Part shown: positions 8,519-17,376 of the stretch, in pieces
Layout: each line of letters begins with the position of its first letter
Position numbering within the stretch: position 1 is the stretch's first letter
NCBI RefSeq assembly: GCF_016863655.1
Contig: NZ_BOPH01000138.1
Location: forward strand, 1-64,000
Direction of reading: 5' to 3'
DNA from: Virgisporangium ochraceum
GTDB lineage: Bacteria > Actinomycetota > Actinomycetes > Mycobacteriales > Micromonosporaceae
DNA: 64,000 nucleotides
Program-made: the position numbers and the translations under genes
The notes under the pieces: generated by a model
What the model saw: the letters and a program-made list of their open reading frames with translations, nothing else
Databases searched by the model: none
Told to the model about the DNA's origin: nothing

Positions 8519-8539
8519 CGCGACACGGCAAACCGGTGC

Positions 8540-10132
8540 TCACTCCGCGGCCGCGGCGACCTCCCGGGCCCACTCCAGGTCGGCCTTGCCCGCCGGGCTG
8601 CGCCGTAGTTCCGGCAACACCACCACGCGCCGGGGCTGCTTGTGGTCGGCCAGGTGCCGCCCGACGAACGAGCGCACCTCGTCGGTGGTCACGCCCTCGT
8701 CGGCGGCGACCACCGCGACGATGCGATGCCCCCAGCGCTCGTCGGGCACCCCCACCACCATCGCGTCGCGGATCGCCGGATGCCGGCAGATGACCTGCTC
8801 GACCTCCTCGGCGAACACCTTCTCGCCGCCGGTGTTGATGATCCCGCTGCCGCGACCCTTGAAGACCAGTGCGCCGTCGGCCTCCAGGCTCGCGAGGTCG
8901 CCGGGAACCACGTACCGCTGGCCGTCGATGACCCGGAACGTGCGCGCGCTGGCGGCTTCGTTGCCCAGATAGTGGATGTGGTCGTCGGTCGGCGCGGCGA
9001 GCACACCGACCTGTCCGGAGCCGGGCGCCACGTCGCGGCCGTCGTCACCGATCAGCCGGGCCCGCGGGGCGAGGGTGAACCGCGCGGTGGTGACCGGGTC
9101 GCCCCGCCGGGTGACCGCCAGCGCGAACGGGCCACCCTCCGACGCGACGATGGAGTCGTAGCAGGCGAAGTCGCCGTGCGCCAGCAACCGCTCCTTGACC
9201 TCGGCGCTGAACGTGAGGCCTACGCTGCGCAGCCGGCGCAGGTGCGACAGGTCGTACGGACGGCCGGCGGCGGCCGCCGCGTCGAGTTCGTCGGCGAGCG
9301 GACGCGCGAACACGTCGCCGACGAGTCCGATGTCGGTGACCCGGTGCCGGTCGAGCAGCGTGGCCGCCTCGACCGGATCGTACGAGCGGCCGGCCATGTA
9401 CACCACGGTTCCCGCGCCGAACAGGGTGGCCAGCGTGTTGTAGATGCCGGAACCGTGCATCAGCGGGGCGAACGGCAGGCAGACGAGTCGGTCGTCGCCG
9501 TCGCGGATGCGGCGGGTCACCGTGACGAGTTCGGTCAGTGTTTGCGGGACCGGTAGGCCGCGTACCGTGTAGCCGCTCTGCTCGCACACCCTGAACACCC
9601 ACGAGTGCCGGGCGAGCACGCCCTTCGGCTGCCCCGTGGTGCCGCCGGTGTAGAGCAGCCACTCGTCGTCACCGCGGACGCGCCGCGGCAGCGGCGGGCC
9701 GGACACCGCTTCCGCGTACGCGGTGGCGGCCAGCGGATTGTCCACTGTAGACAGCTGTACGAACGTGTGCATCCCGTGCGCCGTCGCGGCGACACGGTGG
9801 GCCAGCATCGGGTCGAGAACCATCGCGCGCACGCCGGCGTCCTGGAACACATGCCGGAGTTCGGTCTCCTTGTACCGGTAGTTCACGTTCACCGGTACGG
9901 CGCGCAGCTTGAGGATCGCGAACAGGCTCTCGACGTACTCGATTCCGTTGAACAGCGAGATGGCGACCCGGTCGCCGGCCCGGACTCCGCGCCCGTCGAG
10001 GAATCCGGCCAGGCGCGCGGCGCGGTCGTCGAAGTCGTACCACGAACGGATACGGTCGCCGTGCACGAGCGCCGGACGGTCACCCAGCTCGTCGGAGACG
10101 GTCTCCAGAACGGTGGCGAGATTCTCCTTCAC
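8540..10132 (-). CDS. Acyl-CoA synthetase (AMP-dependent fatty-acid/carboxylate-CoA ligase)
   Basis: A 530-residue ANL-superfamily enzyme that should activate a carboxylic acid via an acyl-adenylate to its CoA thioester. The P-loop-like A3 motif LLYTGGTTGQPKG lies near 159-171. The C-terminal hinge region reads FKGRGSGIINTGGEKVFAEEVE, followed by a segment ending SPAGKADLEWA that contains the catalytic lysine. It is the last gene of a three-gene minus-strand operon (SDR, amidohydrolase, ligase) and overlaps the amidohydrolase stop by 4 nt. The carboxylic acid reductase on the opposite strand also activates acids by adenylation, suggesting a shared substrate class. The exact acid is unknown. 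Confidence 0.88.
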   Translation of the reverse strand: MKENLATVLETVSDELGDRPALVHGDRIRSWYDFDDRAARLAGFLDGRGVRAGDRVAISLFNGIEYVESLFAILKLRAVPVNVNYRYKETELRHVFQDAGVRAMVLDPMLAHRVAATAHGMHTFVQLSTVDNPLAATAYAEAVSGPPLPRRVRGDDEWLLYTGGTTGQPKGVLARHSWVFRVCEQSGYTVRGLPVPQTLTELVTVTRRIRDGDDRLVCLPFAPLMHGSGIYNTLATLFGAGTVVYMAGRSYDPVEAATLLDRHRVTDIGLVGDVFARPLADELDAAAAAGRPYDLSHLRRLRSVGLTFSAEVKERLLAHGDFACYDSIVASEGGPFALAVTRRGDPVTTARFTLAPRARLIGDDGRDVAPGSGQVGVLAAPTDDHIHYLGNEAASARTFRVIDGQRYVVPGDLASLEADGALVFKGRGSGIINTGGEKVFAEEVEQVICRHPAIRDAMVVGVPDERWGHRIVAVVAADEGVTTDEVRSFVGRHLADHKQPRRVVVLPELRRSPAGKADLEWAREVAAAAE

Positions 10133-11001
10133 GACTGCCCGTCCAGGCCGAGCAGACGGATGGCGTTGCCTTTCAACAGGTCCGGGCGTACCTCGTCACG
10201 GATCCCGGCGGCCGGCAGGTCGGCCAGCCACCGGTCGGGTGTGATGACCGGGAAGTCCGAGCCGAACAGCACCTTGTTCCTCAGCAGCGTGTTGGCGTAC
10301 CGCACCAGGTTCGGCGGGAAGTACTTCGGTGACCATCCGGACAGGTCGATGTAGACGTCCCTCTTGTGCATCGCCACCGCCAGCGCCTCGTCCTGCCACG
10401 GAAACGACGGATGCGCGAGAATGATCCTCATGGTCGGGAAGTCGACCGCGACGTCGTCCACGTGCATCGGGTTGCCGTACTTCAGCCGTACCCCGCCGCC
10501 GCCCCGCGTGCCGGCACCGACGCCCGTCTGTCCACTGTGGAACAAGGCGATCAGCCCGTGTTCCTCCATCACCTCGTAGAGCGGGTAGGCCACCCGGTCG
10601 TTCGGGAAGAACTCCTGGGTGTTGGGGTGGAACTTCACGCCCCGGATCCCGTGGTTCTCCGCGAGCCGGCGCAGCTCCCGCACACCGGCCCCGCCCCTGG
10701 CCGGGTCGATGCTGGCGAACGGGATCACCACGTCGGCGTGCCCGGCGGCAAGCTCGGCGACCTCTTCGTTCGAGGGGCCGGTGGCGCGCTTCACGGAGTC
10801 CACGGTGAACACCACGCAGGCCATCCGCCGCTGCCGGTAGTAGTCGGCGATCTCGGGCACGGAGTACCCGCGCACCGGACCCGACCGGAAGTACCCCGCC
10901 ATCTCGCCGAGGCGTTCGTCGTCGCTCCCGACGGCCCGCGCGGACCTGTGGACGTGCACGTGGACGTCGATCGCCGTGATGCCTTCGAGATCGATCGTCA
11001 C
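10129..11001 (-). CDS. Amidohydrolase family 2 metal-dependent hydrolase/decarboxylase
   Basis: A 290-residue TIM-barrel amidohydrolase (Amidohydro_2 type). Metal-site motifs are visible: HVHVH at 14-18, GVKFHPN near 123, LFHSGQT, ILAHPSFPWQ and FGSDFPV near the C-terminus. Members of this group hydrolyse lactones or decarboxylate aromatic and beta-keto acids (ACMSD, gamma-resorcylate decarboxylase, 4-oxalomesaconate hydratase). It overlaps the downstream acyl-CoA ligase by 4 nt and the upstream SDR stop by 4 nt, so the three are one translational unit. Whether this enzyme hydrolyses or decarboxylates cannot be told from sequence alone. Confidence 0.8.
   Translation of the reverse strand: MTIDLEGITAIDVHVHVHRSARAVGSDDERLGEMAGYFRSGPVRGYSVPEIADYYRQRRMACVVFTVDSVKRATGPSNEEVAELAAGHADVVIPFASIDPARGGAGVRELRRLAENHGIRGVKFHPNTQEFFPNDRVAYPLYEVMEEHGLIALFHSGQTGVGAGTRGGGGVRLKYGNPMHVDDVAVDFPTMRIILAHPSFPWQDEALAVAMHKRDVYIDLSGWSPKYFPPNLVRYANTLLRNKVLFGSDFPVITPDRWLADLPAAGIRDEVRPDLLKGNAIRLLGLDGQS
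10531..10541. repeat. TCCACTGTGGA dispersed palindrome
   Basis: Exact copy of the 11-bp repeat, inside the amidohydrolase gene, where the minus strand reads it as part of FHSGQ. Confidence 0.55.
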
Positions 11002-11873
11002 CGCTTCTCCAGGTGCGGCCGGATCCCGTCGGCGAACGCGTCGGCGATGGCCTCGGCGGTCCAGCCGCCTTCACGGTTGGCCGCGAACGCCTCGCGCGGA
11101 TGGGCCCACACGCTGAGCCGGTCGCCGCCGGCACCGAGGTACTGGCCGGTGACGTCGGCCGCCGCGTCGGAGGCGAGGAACACCACGAGCGGCGCGACGT
11201 CGTCGACCGTTCCGAGCCCGCCACGGCGCATCGCCGCCGGGACCGCCTCACCGGCCTCCACCGCAGCGACGACCTCGGCCAGCCCCGGAATGGTCGCGGC
11301 CATCCGGGTCAGCGCCATCGGCACCACCGCGTTGACGGTGACGCCGAGCTTGGCGCACTCCACCGACCACACCCGTACCAGGGCGATGACGGCCGCCTTG
11401 GCCGCCGCGTACGCGGTCTGGCCGAAGGTGCCCCGCTGGCCGGCCGGCGACCCGACCAGGATGAGCCGCCCGCCGTCACCCTGCTCGCGGAACCGGGCGA
11501 CGGCGGCCCGGCCGCACGTGAACGTGCCGCGCAGGTGGCTGTCGACCACGAGGTCGAAATCGTCGTCGGTCATCTTGCCGAGCGTGCGGTCGCGCAGCGC
11601 GCCGGCATTGGTGCACATGACGTCGAGCCGCCCGAACCCGGTGACCGCCGTTGTCACGAGGGCGTCCGCCACCTCGGCGGTGCCGACGGCACCGACCTGC
11701 ACCGCGGCGCGGCCACCACCATCCACAATGGACTTCACCGCCTGCCTGGCCGCGTCGCCGTCGACATCGTTGACGACCACCGCCGCCCCGGCCGCGGCCA
11801 GCGCCCGCGCGTACGCCAGCCCGAGCCCCCGTCCGGCACCGGTGACCACGGCTACCTTCCCGTCCAGTCGCAT
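10998..11873 (-). CDS. Short-chain dehydrogenase/reductase
   Basis: A 291-residue classical SDR. It has the cofactor motif TGAGRGLG at 11-18, a cofactor-binding Asp in VVNDVDGD that favours NAD(H), NAG in CTNAGALRD, and a catalytic Ser-Tyr-Lys set around 140-160 (VGSPAGQ, then TAYAAAKAA). The C-terminal extension (about 40 residues after GQYLGAGGDRL) is longer than usual and resembles SDRs of fatty-acid or steroid side-chain oxidation. The ATG at 11873 has AAGGAA about 10 nt upstream. It is the first gene of the minus-strand operon that continues into the amidohydrolase and acyl-CoA ligase, and it is divergent from the carboxylic acid reductase. Confidence 0.88.
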   Translation of the reverse strand: MRLDGKVAVVTGAGRGLGLAYARALAAAGAAVVVNDVDGDAARQAVKSIVDGGGRAAVQVGAVGTAEVADALVTTAVTGFGRLDVMCTNAGALRDRTLGKMTDDDFDLVVDSHLRGTFTCGRAAVARFREQGDGGRLILVGSPAGQRGTFGQTAYAAAKAAVIALVRVWSVECAKLGVTVNAVVPMALTRMAATIPGLAEVVAAVEAGEAVPAAMRRGGLGTVDDVAPLVVFLASDAAADVTGQYLGAGGDRLSVWAHPREAFAANREGGWTAEAIADAFADGIRPHLEKR

Positions 11874-12040
11874 GTGTGGTGATTTCCTTCCCGCATGTAC
11901 CCACGGGGCCTCGTCGTCGCCACGTGCCGTGGATCGCCGTCGGGCCGGCCCCGACCACGATCGCGATGCTATCCCGCGTCGGGGTGCCCGAAAGTGAACG
12001 TCGTCGCTCCCCGGAAGCCGGTGGGGCGAACCCGAACCGC

Positions 12041-12069
12041 TCGACCGGCACAGTGCCGGTCGATATCCT
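12041..12069 (+). promoter_or_regulatory. Promoter with embedded 23-bp palindromic operator, upstream of carboxylic acid reductase
   Basis: Bases 12041-12063 form a perfect inverted repeat (11-bp arms TCGACCGGCAC and GTGCCGGTCGA, one central base). It coincides with a plausible sigma-70-type promoter: TCGACC (12041-12046), 17-bp spacer, TATCCT (12064-12069). The operator would fill the -35 and spacer, the classic position for a TetR-type repressor. The reductase start is at 12133. No TetR gene lies next to it in this window. Confidence 0.6.
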
Positions 12070-12132
12070 GTTGCCTCATCGGCCCGGACGGTTCGGTTGC
12101 CGTCCACAGCGGCAGCGCATGGAGGATTGGCG

Positions 12133-15100
12133 ATGGCGACCGGTGCCCGGGCTCCGACCGCGTCCACTGAGGAGGACCGCGCCAGGGCGATCTGCGCGAT
12201 CGACCCGCAACTCCGGCGCATCCGCCCGTTGGAGACTGTCACCGCGGCGATCCGGAGGCCCGACCTGTCGCTGGCGGAGCTCCTCACCACCGTCATGGAG
12301 GCCTACGCCGACCGGCCCGCGGCCGGCGAGCGCGCCCGCGAGGTGGTCCGCGACCCCGTGACCGGCCGCCGTTCGGTGCGCCTGCTCCCGCGGTTCGACA
12401 CGGTGACCTACGGCGACCTGTGGTCCCGGGTCCGCGCCCTCATGGCCGACCTGCACCACGACGGTGCCGCGCCGCTCGCCGCCGGCGGGTTCATGGCGAT
12501 CCTCGGCTTCGGCAGCATCGATTTCATGACCGTCGACCTGGCGTGCATGGGTCTCGGAGCGGTGCTCGTACCGCTGTCCTCCGCCGCGTCGCCCGCCCAG
12601 CTCGCGCCCATCGTCGCCGAGACCGGCCCGCGGGTGCTGGCCACCGGCCTGGCGCAGCTCGACACGGCGGTGACGTGCGCGATGGACAGCGGGTCGGTAC
12701 GCCGGGTGCTGGTGTTCGACTACGACGACCGGGTCGACGACCAGCGGGAGCGCCTGGACGCCGCCCGCGCGCGGCTGGCCGCCGCCGGCGCGCCGATCGC
12801 GCTCGCCCCGCTGTCGGAGCTGGTCGAGCACGGCCGCACCCTGCCGGAGGTACCGCTGTACTCCGCCGGGCCGGGCGGGAATCCGCTCCGGCTGCTCGTC
12901 TACACGTCCGGGAGCACCGGCACGCCCAAGGGGTCGATGCGCCTGGAGAGCACGGTCCGTGGCACGTTCGTCGGGCCGTCACCCACCCCCGCGTACCTGC
13001 CGCTGATCACCCTCAACTACCTGCCGTTGAGCCACGGGGCCGGGCGCATGGTTCTCCTGGGGACCCTGGGCGCCGGCGGCACCTGCCACTTCACCGCGCG
13101 CAGCGACCTGTCCACGTTCTTCGAGGACCTGGCACTGGTCCGCCCGACCGACCTGCTGCTGGTACCGCGTGTCTGCGACATGTTCTTCCAGCGGTACCAC
13201 AGCGAGCTGGAGCGCCGGGTCGCGGCGGGCGCGGACCGGACCGCGGCCGACCTCGAGGTACGAAGGGGCATCCGCGACGACGTCCTCGGCGGCCGGTTGC
13301 TGCGGATCGCCGTGGGCTCCGCTCCGCTGTCGGCCGAGATGACCGCGTTCATCGAATCCTGCGCCGATCAGGCGCTGCGGAACATCTACGCCTCCACCGA
13401 GGCCGGCCTCATCACCGTCGACGGCCGGGTGGTGCGCCCACCGGTCGTCGACTACAGGCTGGTCGACGTGCCGGAGCTGGGCTACCACCGCACCGACGTG
13501 CCGCATCCCCGCGGCGAGCTGCTACTCAAGAGCCGGAGCGTCACCCCCGGGTACTACAAGCGGCCGGACGCCACCGCCGAGGTCTTCGACGCCGACGGCT
13601 ACTACCGCACCGGTGACATCATGGCCGAGGTCGGTCCGGACCGGCTGGTTTTCGCCGACCGTCGCAACAACGTGCTGAAGCTGTCGCAGGGCGAGTTCGT
13701 CGCCGTCGCGCGGCTGGAGGCGGTGTACGCCACGAGCCCGCTGGTACACCAGATCTACGTCTACGGCAACAGCGAGCGGGCCTACCTGCTGGCGGTGGTG
13801 GTACCGACCGCCGACGCGCTGGCCCGGTTCACCGACCCCGCCGAGCTCACCGCGGCCGTCCTGACCTCGTTGCGTGACCTCGCCCGGGCCGCCGACCTCC
13901 ACCCCTACGAGATCCCCCGCGACATCGTCGTGGAGACCGAACCGTTCAGCACCGTGAACGGGCTGCTGTCGGACATCCGCAAGCAACTGCGCCACCGGCT
14001 GAAAGAGAAGTACGGTCCGCGCCTGGAGCAGGTGTACGCGCGGCTGGCCGAGCGGGAGGCGGCGGAGCTGTCCGCGTTGCGGCACGGTGGGCACGACCGA
14101 CCGGTGCTGGAGACGCTGCGCCGTGCGGCGCAGGCGCTGCTCGGCGGATCGTCCGCCGAGATCAGCGCGGAGGCACCGTTCACCGACCTGGGTGGGGACT
14201 CGCTGACGGCGCTGTCCTACGCCACCCTGCTGAGCGACATCTTCGGCGTCGAGATACCCGTCGGGACCGTCCTCGGCCCGGCCGGCAACCTGAGCGCACT
14301 GGCGTCCTATGTGGACTCCGCACTGGCCTCCGGCGTCCGGCGCCCCACGTTCGCCACCGTGCACGGCGCGCACGCCTCGGAGGTCCGGGCCGCCGACCTG
14401 ACCCTGGACCGGTTCGTCGACGCCGGCGTCATCGCCGCGGCGGCGGCCCCGCCGCCTCCGACCGGGCCGCCGCGCACCGTGCTGCTCACCGGCGCCACCG
14501 GGTACCTCGGTCGCTTCCTGTGCCTGGAGCTGTTGCGGTCGCTGGACCGTACCGGAGGCACGCTGGTCTGCCTCGTCCGTGGCGCGAGCGCCGGGGCCGC
14601 CGCCGGGCGCCTCGCCGCGGCGTTCGACAGCGGCGATCCCGAGCTGCTCGAGACGTACGGGCAGCTGGCCGACCGCCGTCTGGAGGTGCTGCCGGGCGAC
14701 GTCAGCGAGCCGAACCTGGGGCTTCCCGCGGAGACATGGGACCGGCTGGCGGAGACCGTCGACCTGATCGTGCACGCGGGCGCGCTGGTCAACCACGTGC
14801 TGCCCTACGAGCGGTTGTTCGCTCCGAACGTGGCGGGGACGGCAGAGCTGATCCGCCTGGCGCTGACCACCCGGCTCACGCCGTTCGCGTACGTCTCCAG
14901 CGTCGCGGTCCTCACGACGGCCACCGGTACCCGCGAGGACGACGACATCCGCGTCACCAACCCGGTGCGGTCCCTGCACGCCGGTGGGTACGCCACCAGC
15001 AAATGGGCCGGTGAGGTGCTGCTGCGAGAGGCGCACGACCGGTGCGGACTACCGGTGACCTGCTTCCGCTCGGACATGATCCTGGCGCACCGCCACTACA

Positions 15101-15648
15101 CCGGGCAGCTCAACGTGCCGGACATGTTCACCCGCCTGCTCCTGAGCATCGCGACCACCGGCCTGGCGCCACGGTCGTTCTACCGTGCCGACGACACGGG
15201 CCGGCACCGCTCCGGGCACTACGACGGGCTACCGGTCGACTTCACAGCCGCGGCCATCGCCGCCCTGGCGACCGGCACCACCTCCGGATACCGGACGTTC
15301 AACGTGGTCAACCCGCACGACGACGGCGCGTCCCTGGACGCGTTCGTCGACTGGCTCATCGACGCCGGGCTGCGCGTACACCGCGTCGAGGACTTCGCCA
15401 CCTGGCGCACCCAGCTCGACACCGCCCTCCGGGCGCTGCCCGACCGGCAGCGGCGACGCTCGCTGCTCCCGCTGAAGCACGCGTACGCCACGCCCGCCGA
15501 ACCGGTCGCCGGCTCCGCCACGTCCGCCGACCGGTTCCGCGCCGCGGTGCGGGACGCGGGAATCGGCCCCGGGCGGGACATCCCGCACATCACCCCCGAA
15601 CTCATCACCAAGTACGTCACGGACCTGCGGCATCTCGGCCTGCTCTGA
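12133..15648 (+). CDS. car: Carboxylic acid reductase (adenylation-thiolation-reductase)
   Basis: A 1171-residue three-domain enzyme that reduces carboxylic acids to aldehydes with ATP and NADPH. The adenylation domain has LVYTSGSTGTPKG near 255-267 and YYRTGDIM near 492. The carrier domain has FTDLGGDSLTALS with the phosphopantetheine serine near 690. The reductase domain has the Rossmann motif VLLTGATGYLGRF near 783 and the YxxxK site in YATSKWAGE near 953. Length and order match mycobacterial/nocardial CAR (FadD9-type). The start at 12133 is set by GGAGG 7 nt upstream; an ATG at 12119 precedes that site and is less likely. It needs a phosphopantetheinyl transferase, not encoded here. Natural substrates may be fatty or aromatic acids. 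Confidence 0.93.
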   Translation: MATGARAPTASTEEDRARAICAIDPQLRRIRPLETVTAAIRRPDLSLAELLTTVMEAYADRPAAGERAREVVRDPVTGRRSVRLLPRFDTVTYGDLWSRVRALMADLHHDGAAPLAAGGFMAILGFGSIDFMTVDLACMGLGAVLVPLSSAASPAQLAPIVAETGPRVLATGLAQLDTAVTCAMDSGSVRRVLVFDYDDRVDDQRERLDAARARLAAAGAPIALAPLSELVEHGRTLPEVPLYSAGPGGNPLRLLVYTSGSTGTPKGSMRLESTVRGTFVGPSPTPAYLPLITLNYLPLSHGAGRMVLLGTLGAGGTCHFTARSDLSTFFEDLALVRPTDLLLVPRVCDMFFQRYHSELERRVAAGADRTAADLEVRRGIRDDVLGGRLLRIAVGSAPLSAEMTAFIESCADQALRNIYASTEAGLITVDGRVVRPPVVDYRLVDVPELGYHRTDVPHPRGELLLKSRSVTPGYYKRPDATAEVFDADGYYRTGDIMAEVGPDRLVFADRRNNVLKLSQGEFVAVARLEAVYATSPLVHQIYVYGNSERAYLLAVVVPTADALARFTDPAELTAAVLTSLRDLARAADLHPYEIPRDIVVETEPFSTVNGLLSDIRKQLRHRLKEKYGPRLEQVYARLAEREAAELSALRHGGHDRPVLETLRRAAQALLGGSSAEISAEAPFTDLGGDSLTALSYATLLSDIFGVEIPVGTVLGPAGNLSALASYVDSALASGVRRPTFATVHGAHASEVRAADLTLDRFVDAGVIAAAAAPPPPTGPPRTVLLTGATGYLGRFLCLELLRSLDRTGGTLVCLVRGASAGAAAGRLAAAFDSGDPELLETYGQLADRRLEVLPGDVSEPNLGLPAETWDRLAETVDLIVHAGALVNHVLPYERLFAPNVAGTAELIRLALTTRLTPFAYVSSVAVLTTATGTREDDDIRVTNPVRSLHAGGYATSKWAGEVLLREAHDRCGLPVTCFRSDMILAHRHYTGQLNVPDMFTRLLLSIATTGLAPRSFYRADDTGRHRSGHYDGLPVDFTAAAIAALATGTTSGYRTFNVVNPHDDGASLDAFVDWLIDAGLRVHRVEDFATWRTQLDTALRALPDRQRRRSLLPLKHAYATPAEPVAGSATSADRFRAAVRDAGIGPGRDIPHITPELITKYVTDLRHLGLL

Positions 15649-15871
15649 CGGTTCCTCCACGCGACGTACGCCGGCCGGCAGCGCGGCGCTCCGGCCCGAT
15701 CGGACAAGAAGTCGGACACTCCCCGATCACCTTCATGGGCGGGCGACGGCGGGCGATGTAACGTGCCCGCAAGTTCCCCGACGTGCCGACGAACGGATGT
15801 CGTCGGCCTCGACAAGGATGTCGCGCCGGGAGACTTCGATCGAAGGTCACGAGCCAGGCCGGAGGGTCGAC

Positions 15872-17215
15872 TTGGGACAGCATGCGGTTGTCGTCGGGGG
15901 TAGCGTCGCCGGCCTGTCGGCCGCGCAGGTGCTCGCCGGCCGGTTCTCCGATGTGACAGTGATCGAGCGCGACGCGCTGCCCGACGGGCCGGCGTACCGG
16001 CGCGGGGTCCCCCAGGCGGCGCACGTGCATTCACTGCTGACCGCCGGGCTGACGTCCCTGGACGAGCTGTTCCCCGGCCTGCCAGACGAGCTGGTCGCCA
16101 AGGGCGCCGTACCCATGGACGCCGGCCGCGACGTCCTGTTCCACCAGCTGGGTCACTACCGGCTGCCGTACGACAGCAGCACCCGACGGATCACGTTCAG
16201 CCGGCCGTTGCTGGAGACCGTCCTGCGCACGCGGGTGGAGCGCCACGCCAACGTCACGGTGCGGACGGCGGCGGCGGTCGACGGCCTGCGGATGGTCGAC
16301 GGCCGGGTGACCGCCGTCGAGGTGAGCGGCGGCGAGGTCCTGCCGGCCGATCTGGTGGTCGACGCGTCGGGACGGAGCAGCCGGCGGTTCACCCGGTGGC
16401 TGGAGTCCTCTGGTTTCCCACCGCCACCCACCTCCACGGTCAAGGTCGGTGTCGGATACGCGAGCCGCATCCTTCGTCGGCGCCCCGACGACCTGCCGCA
16501 CGGCAAGATGGTGATCCTGTCCGCGCGTGCGCCGGTGAGCAAGCGGTTCGGTGTGCTCTTCCCGATCGAGGGCGAGCAGTGGATGCTCACCCTCGGCGGC
16601 TTCCACCATGACCATCCACCCAACGACGACGAGGGGTTCGCCGCCTACGCCCGCAGCCTGGGGACGACGGTCATCGCAGATGTGGTCGACCGCGCCGAGC
16701 CACTCGCGCCGATCGTCACGCACCAGTTTCCGGCGAGCATCCGGCGGCACTTCGAGCGGCAGCGCCGGCTGCCGGCCGGCTACGTGGCCATCGGCGACGC
16801 GATCTGCAGCTTCAACCCCGTGTACGGGCAGGGTATGTCGGTGGCCGCGTTGGAGGCGCAGGCACTGGGCCGCTGCCTCGACCGCGTCGGTGCGCCGTCG
16901 GCGCGGATGGCCCGGGCGTACTACCGGGCCGCGGCGAGACCGGTGCGGCTCGCCTGGTGGCTGGCGGGCAGTGTCGACTTTCTCTTCCCCGAGACCAGCG
17001 GCCCGAAGCCTGTCGGCGCCGACCTGGTCAACCGGTACCTGCGCCAGGTCGTCCTCGCCTCGCATGTCAACGTCGACGTGCACCGCGTCCTGCTCGAGGT
17101 GTCCCATCTGGTGCGGCGGCCGGCCGCGCTCGCACGACCGTCCACTGTGGTCGCCACCTACCGGTGGGCCCGACGCTCACCGGTAGCGGCCGGCGCTCCC
17201 GTCCCGGCCGCATAG
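15872..17215 (+). CDS. FAD-dependent oxidoreductase/monooxygenase
   Basis: A 447-residue flavoprotein. The dinucleotide-binding motif VVVGGSVAGLSAAQVLAGRF is at the N-terminus, followed by a charged strand end (VTVIERDALPDG), LVVDASGRSS near 180, and the second FAD motif YVAIGDAICSFNPVYGQGM near 305-323. These define the PHBH/geranylgeranyl-reductase-like group, used for hydroxylation, epoxidation or double-bond reduction in specialised metabolism. The TTG at 15872 is preferred because GGAGGG lies 5 nt upstream; an in-frame ATG at 15797 would add 25 poorly conserved residues. It follows the carboxylic acid reductase by 223 nt on the same strand. Its substrate is unknown. Confidence 0.83.
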   Translation: MGQHAVVVGGSVAGLSAAQVLAGRFSDVTVIERDALPDGPAYRRGVPQAAHVHSLLTAGLTSLDELFPGLPDELVAKGAVPMDAGRDVLFHQLGHYRLPYDSSTRRITFSRPLLETVLRTRVERHANVTVRTAAAVDGLRMVDGRVTAVEVSGGEVLPADLVVDASGRSSRRFTRWLESSGFPPPPTSTVKVGVGYASRILRRRPDDLPHGKMVILSARAPVSKRFGVLFPIEGEQWMLTLGGFHHDHPPNDDEGFAAYARSLGTTVIADVVDRAEPLAPIVTHQFPASIRRHFERQRRLPAGYVAIGDAICSFNPVYGQGMSVAALEAQALGRCLDRVGAPSARMARAYYRAAARPVRLAWWLAGSVDFLFPETSGPKPVGADLVNRYLRQVVLASHVNVDVHRVLLEVSHLVRRPAALARPSTVVATYRWARRSPVAAGAPVPAA

Positions 17216-17376
17216 CGACCGGAACGCTGTCGCTGCGTACGGCGCTCGAGACGCTCGGCTTCGGACCGTGCTACCACATGATGGACGGTCGATGCCGGTC
17301 CGCTCACGGGAACACCAGGATCGTCACCCCCGACCTGCTCCTCATCACCGGGACGGCCACGCGCCCGACGCCGGGG

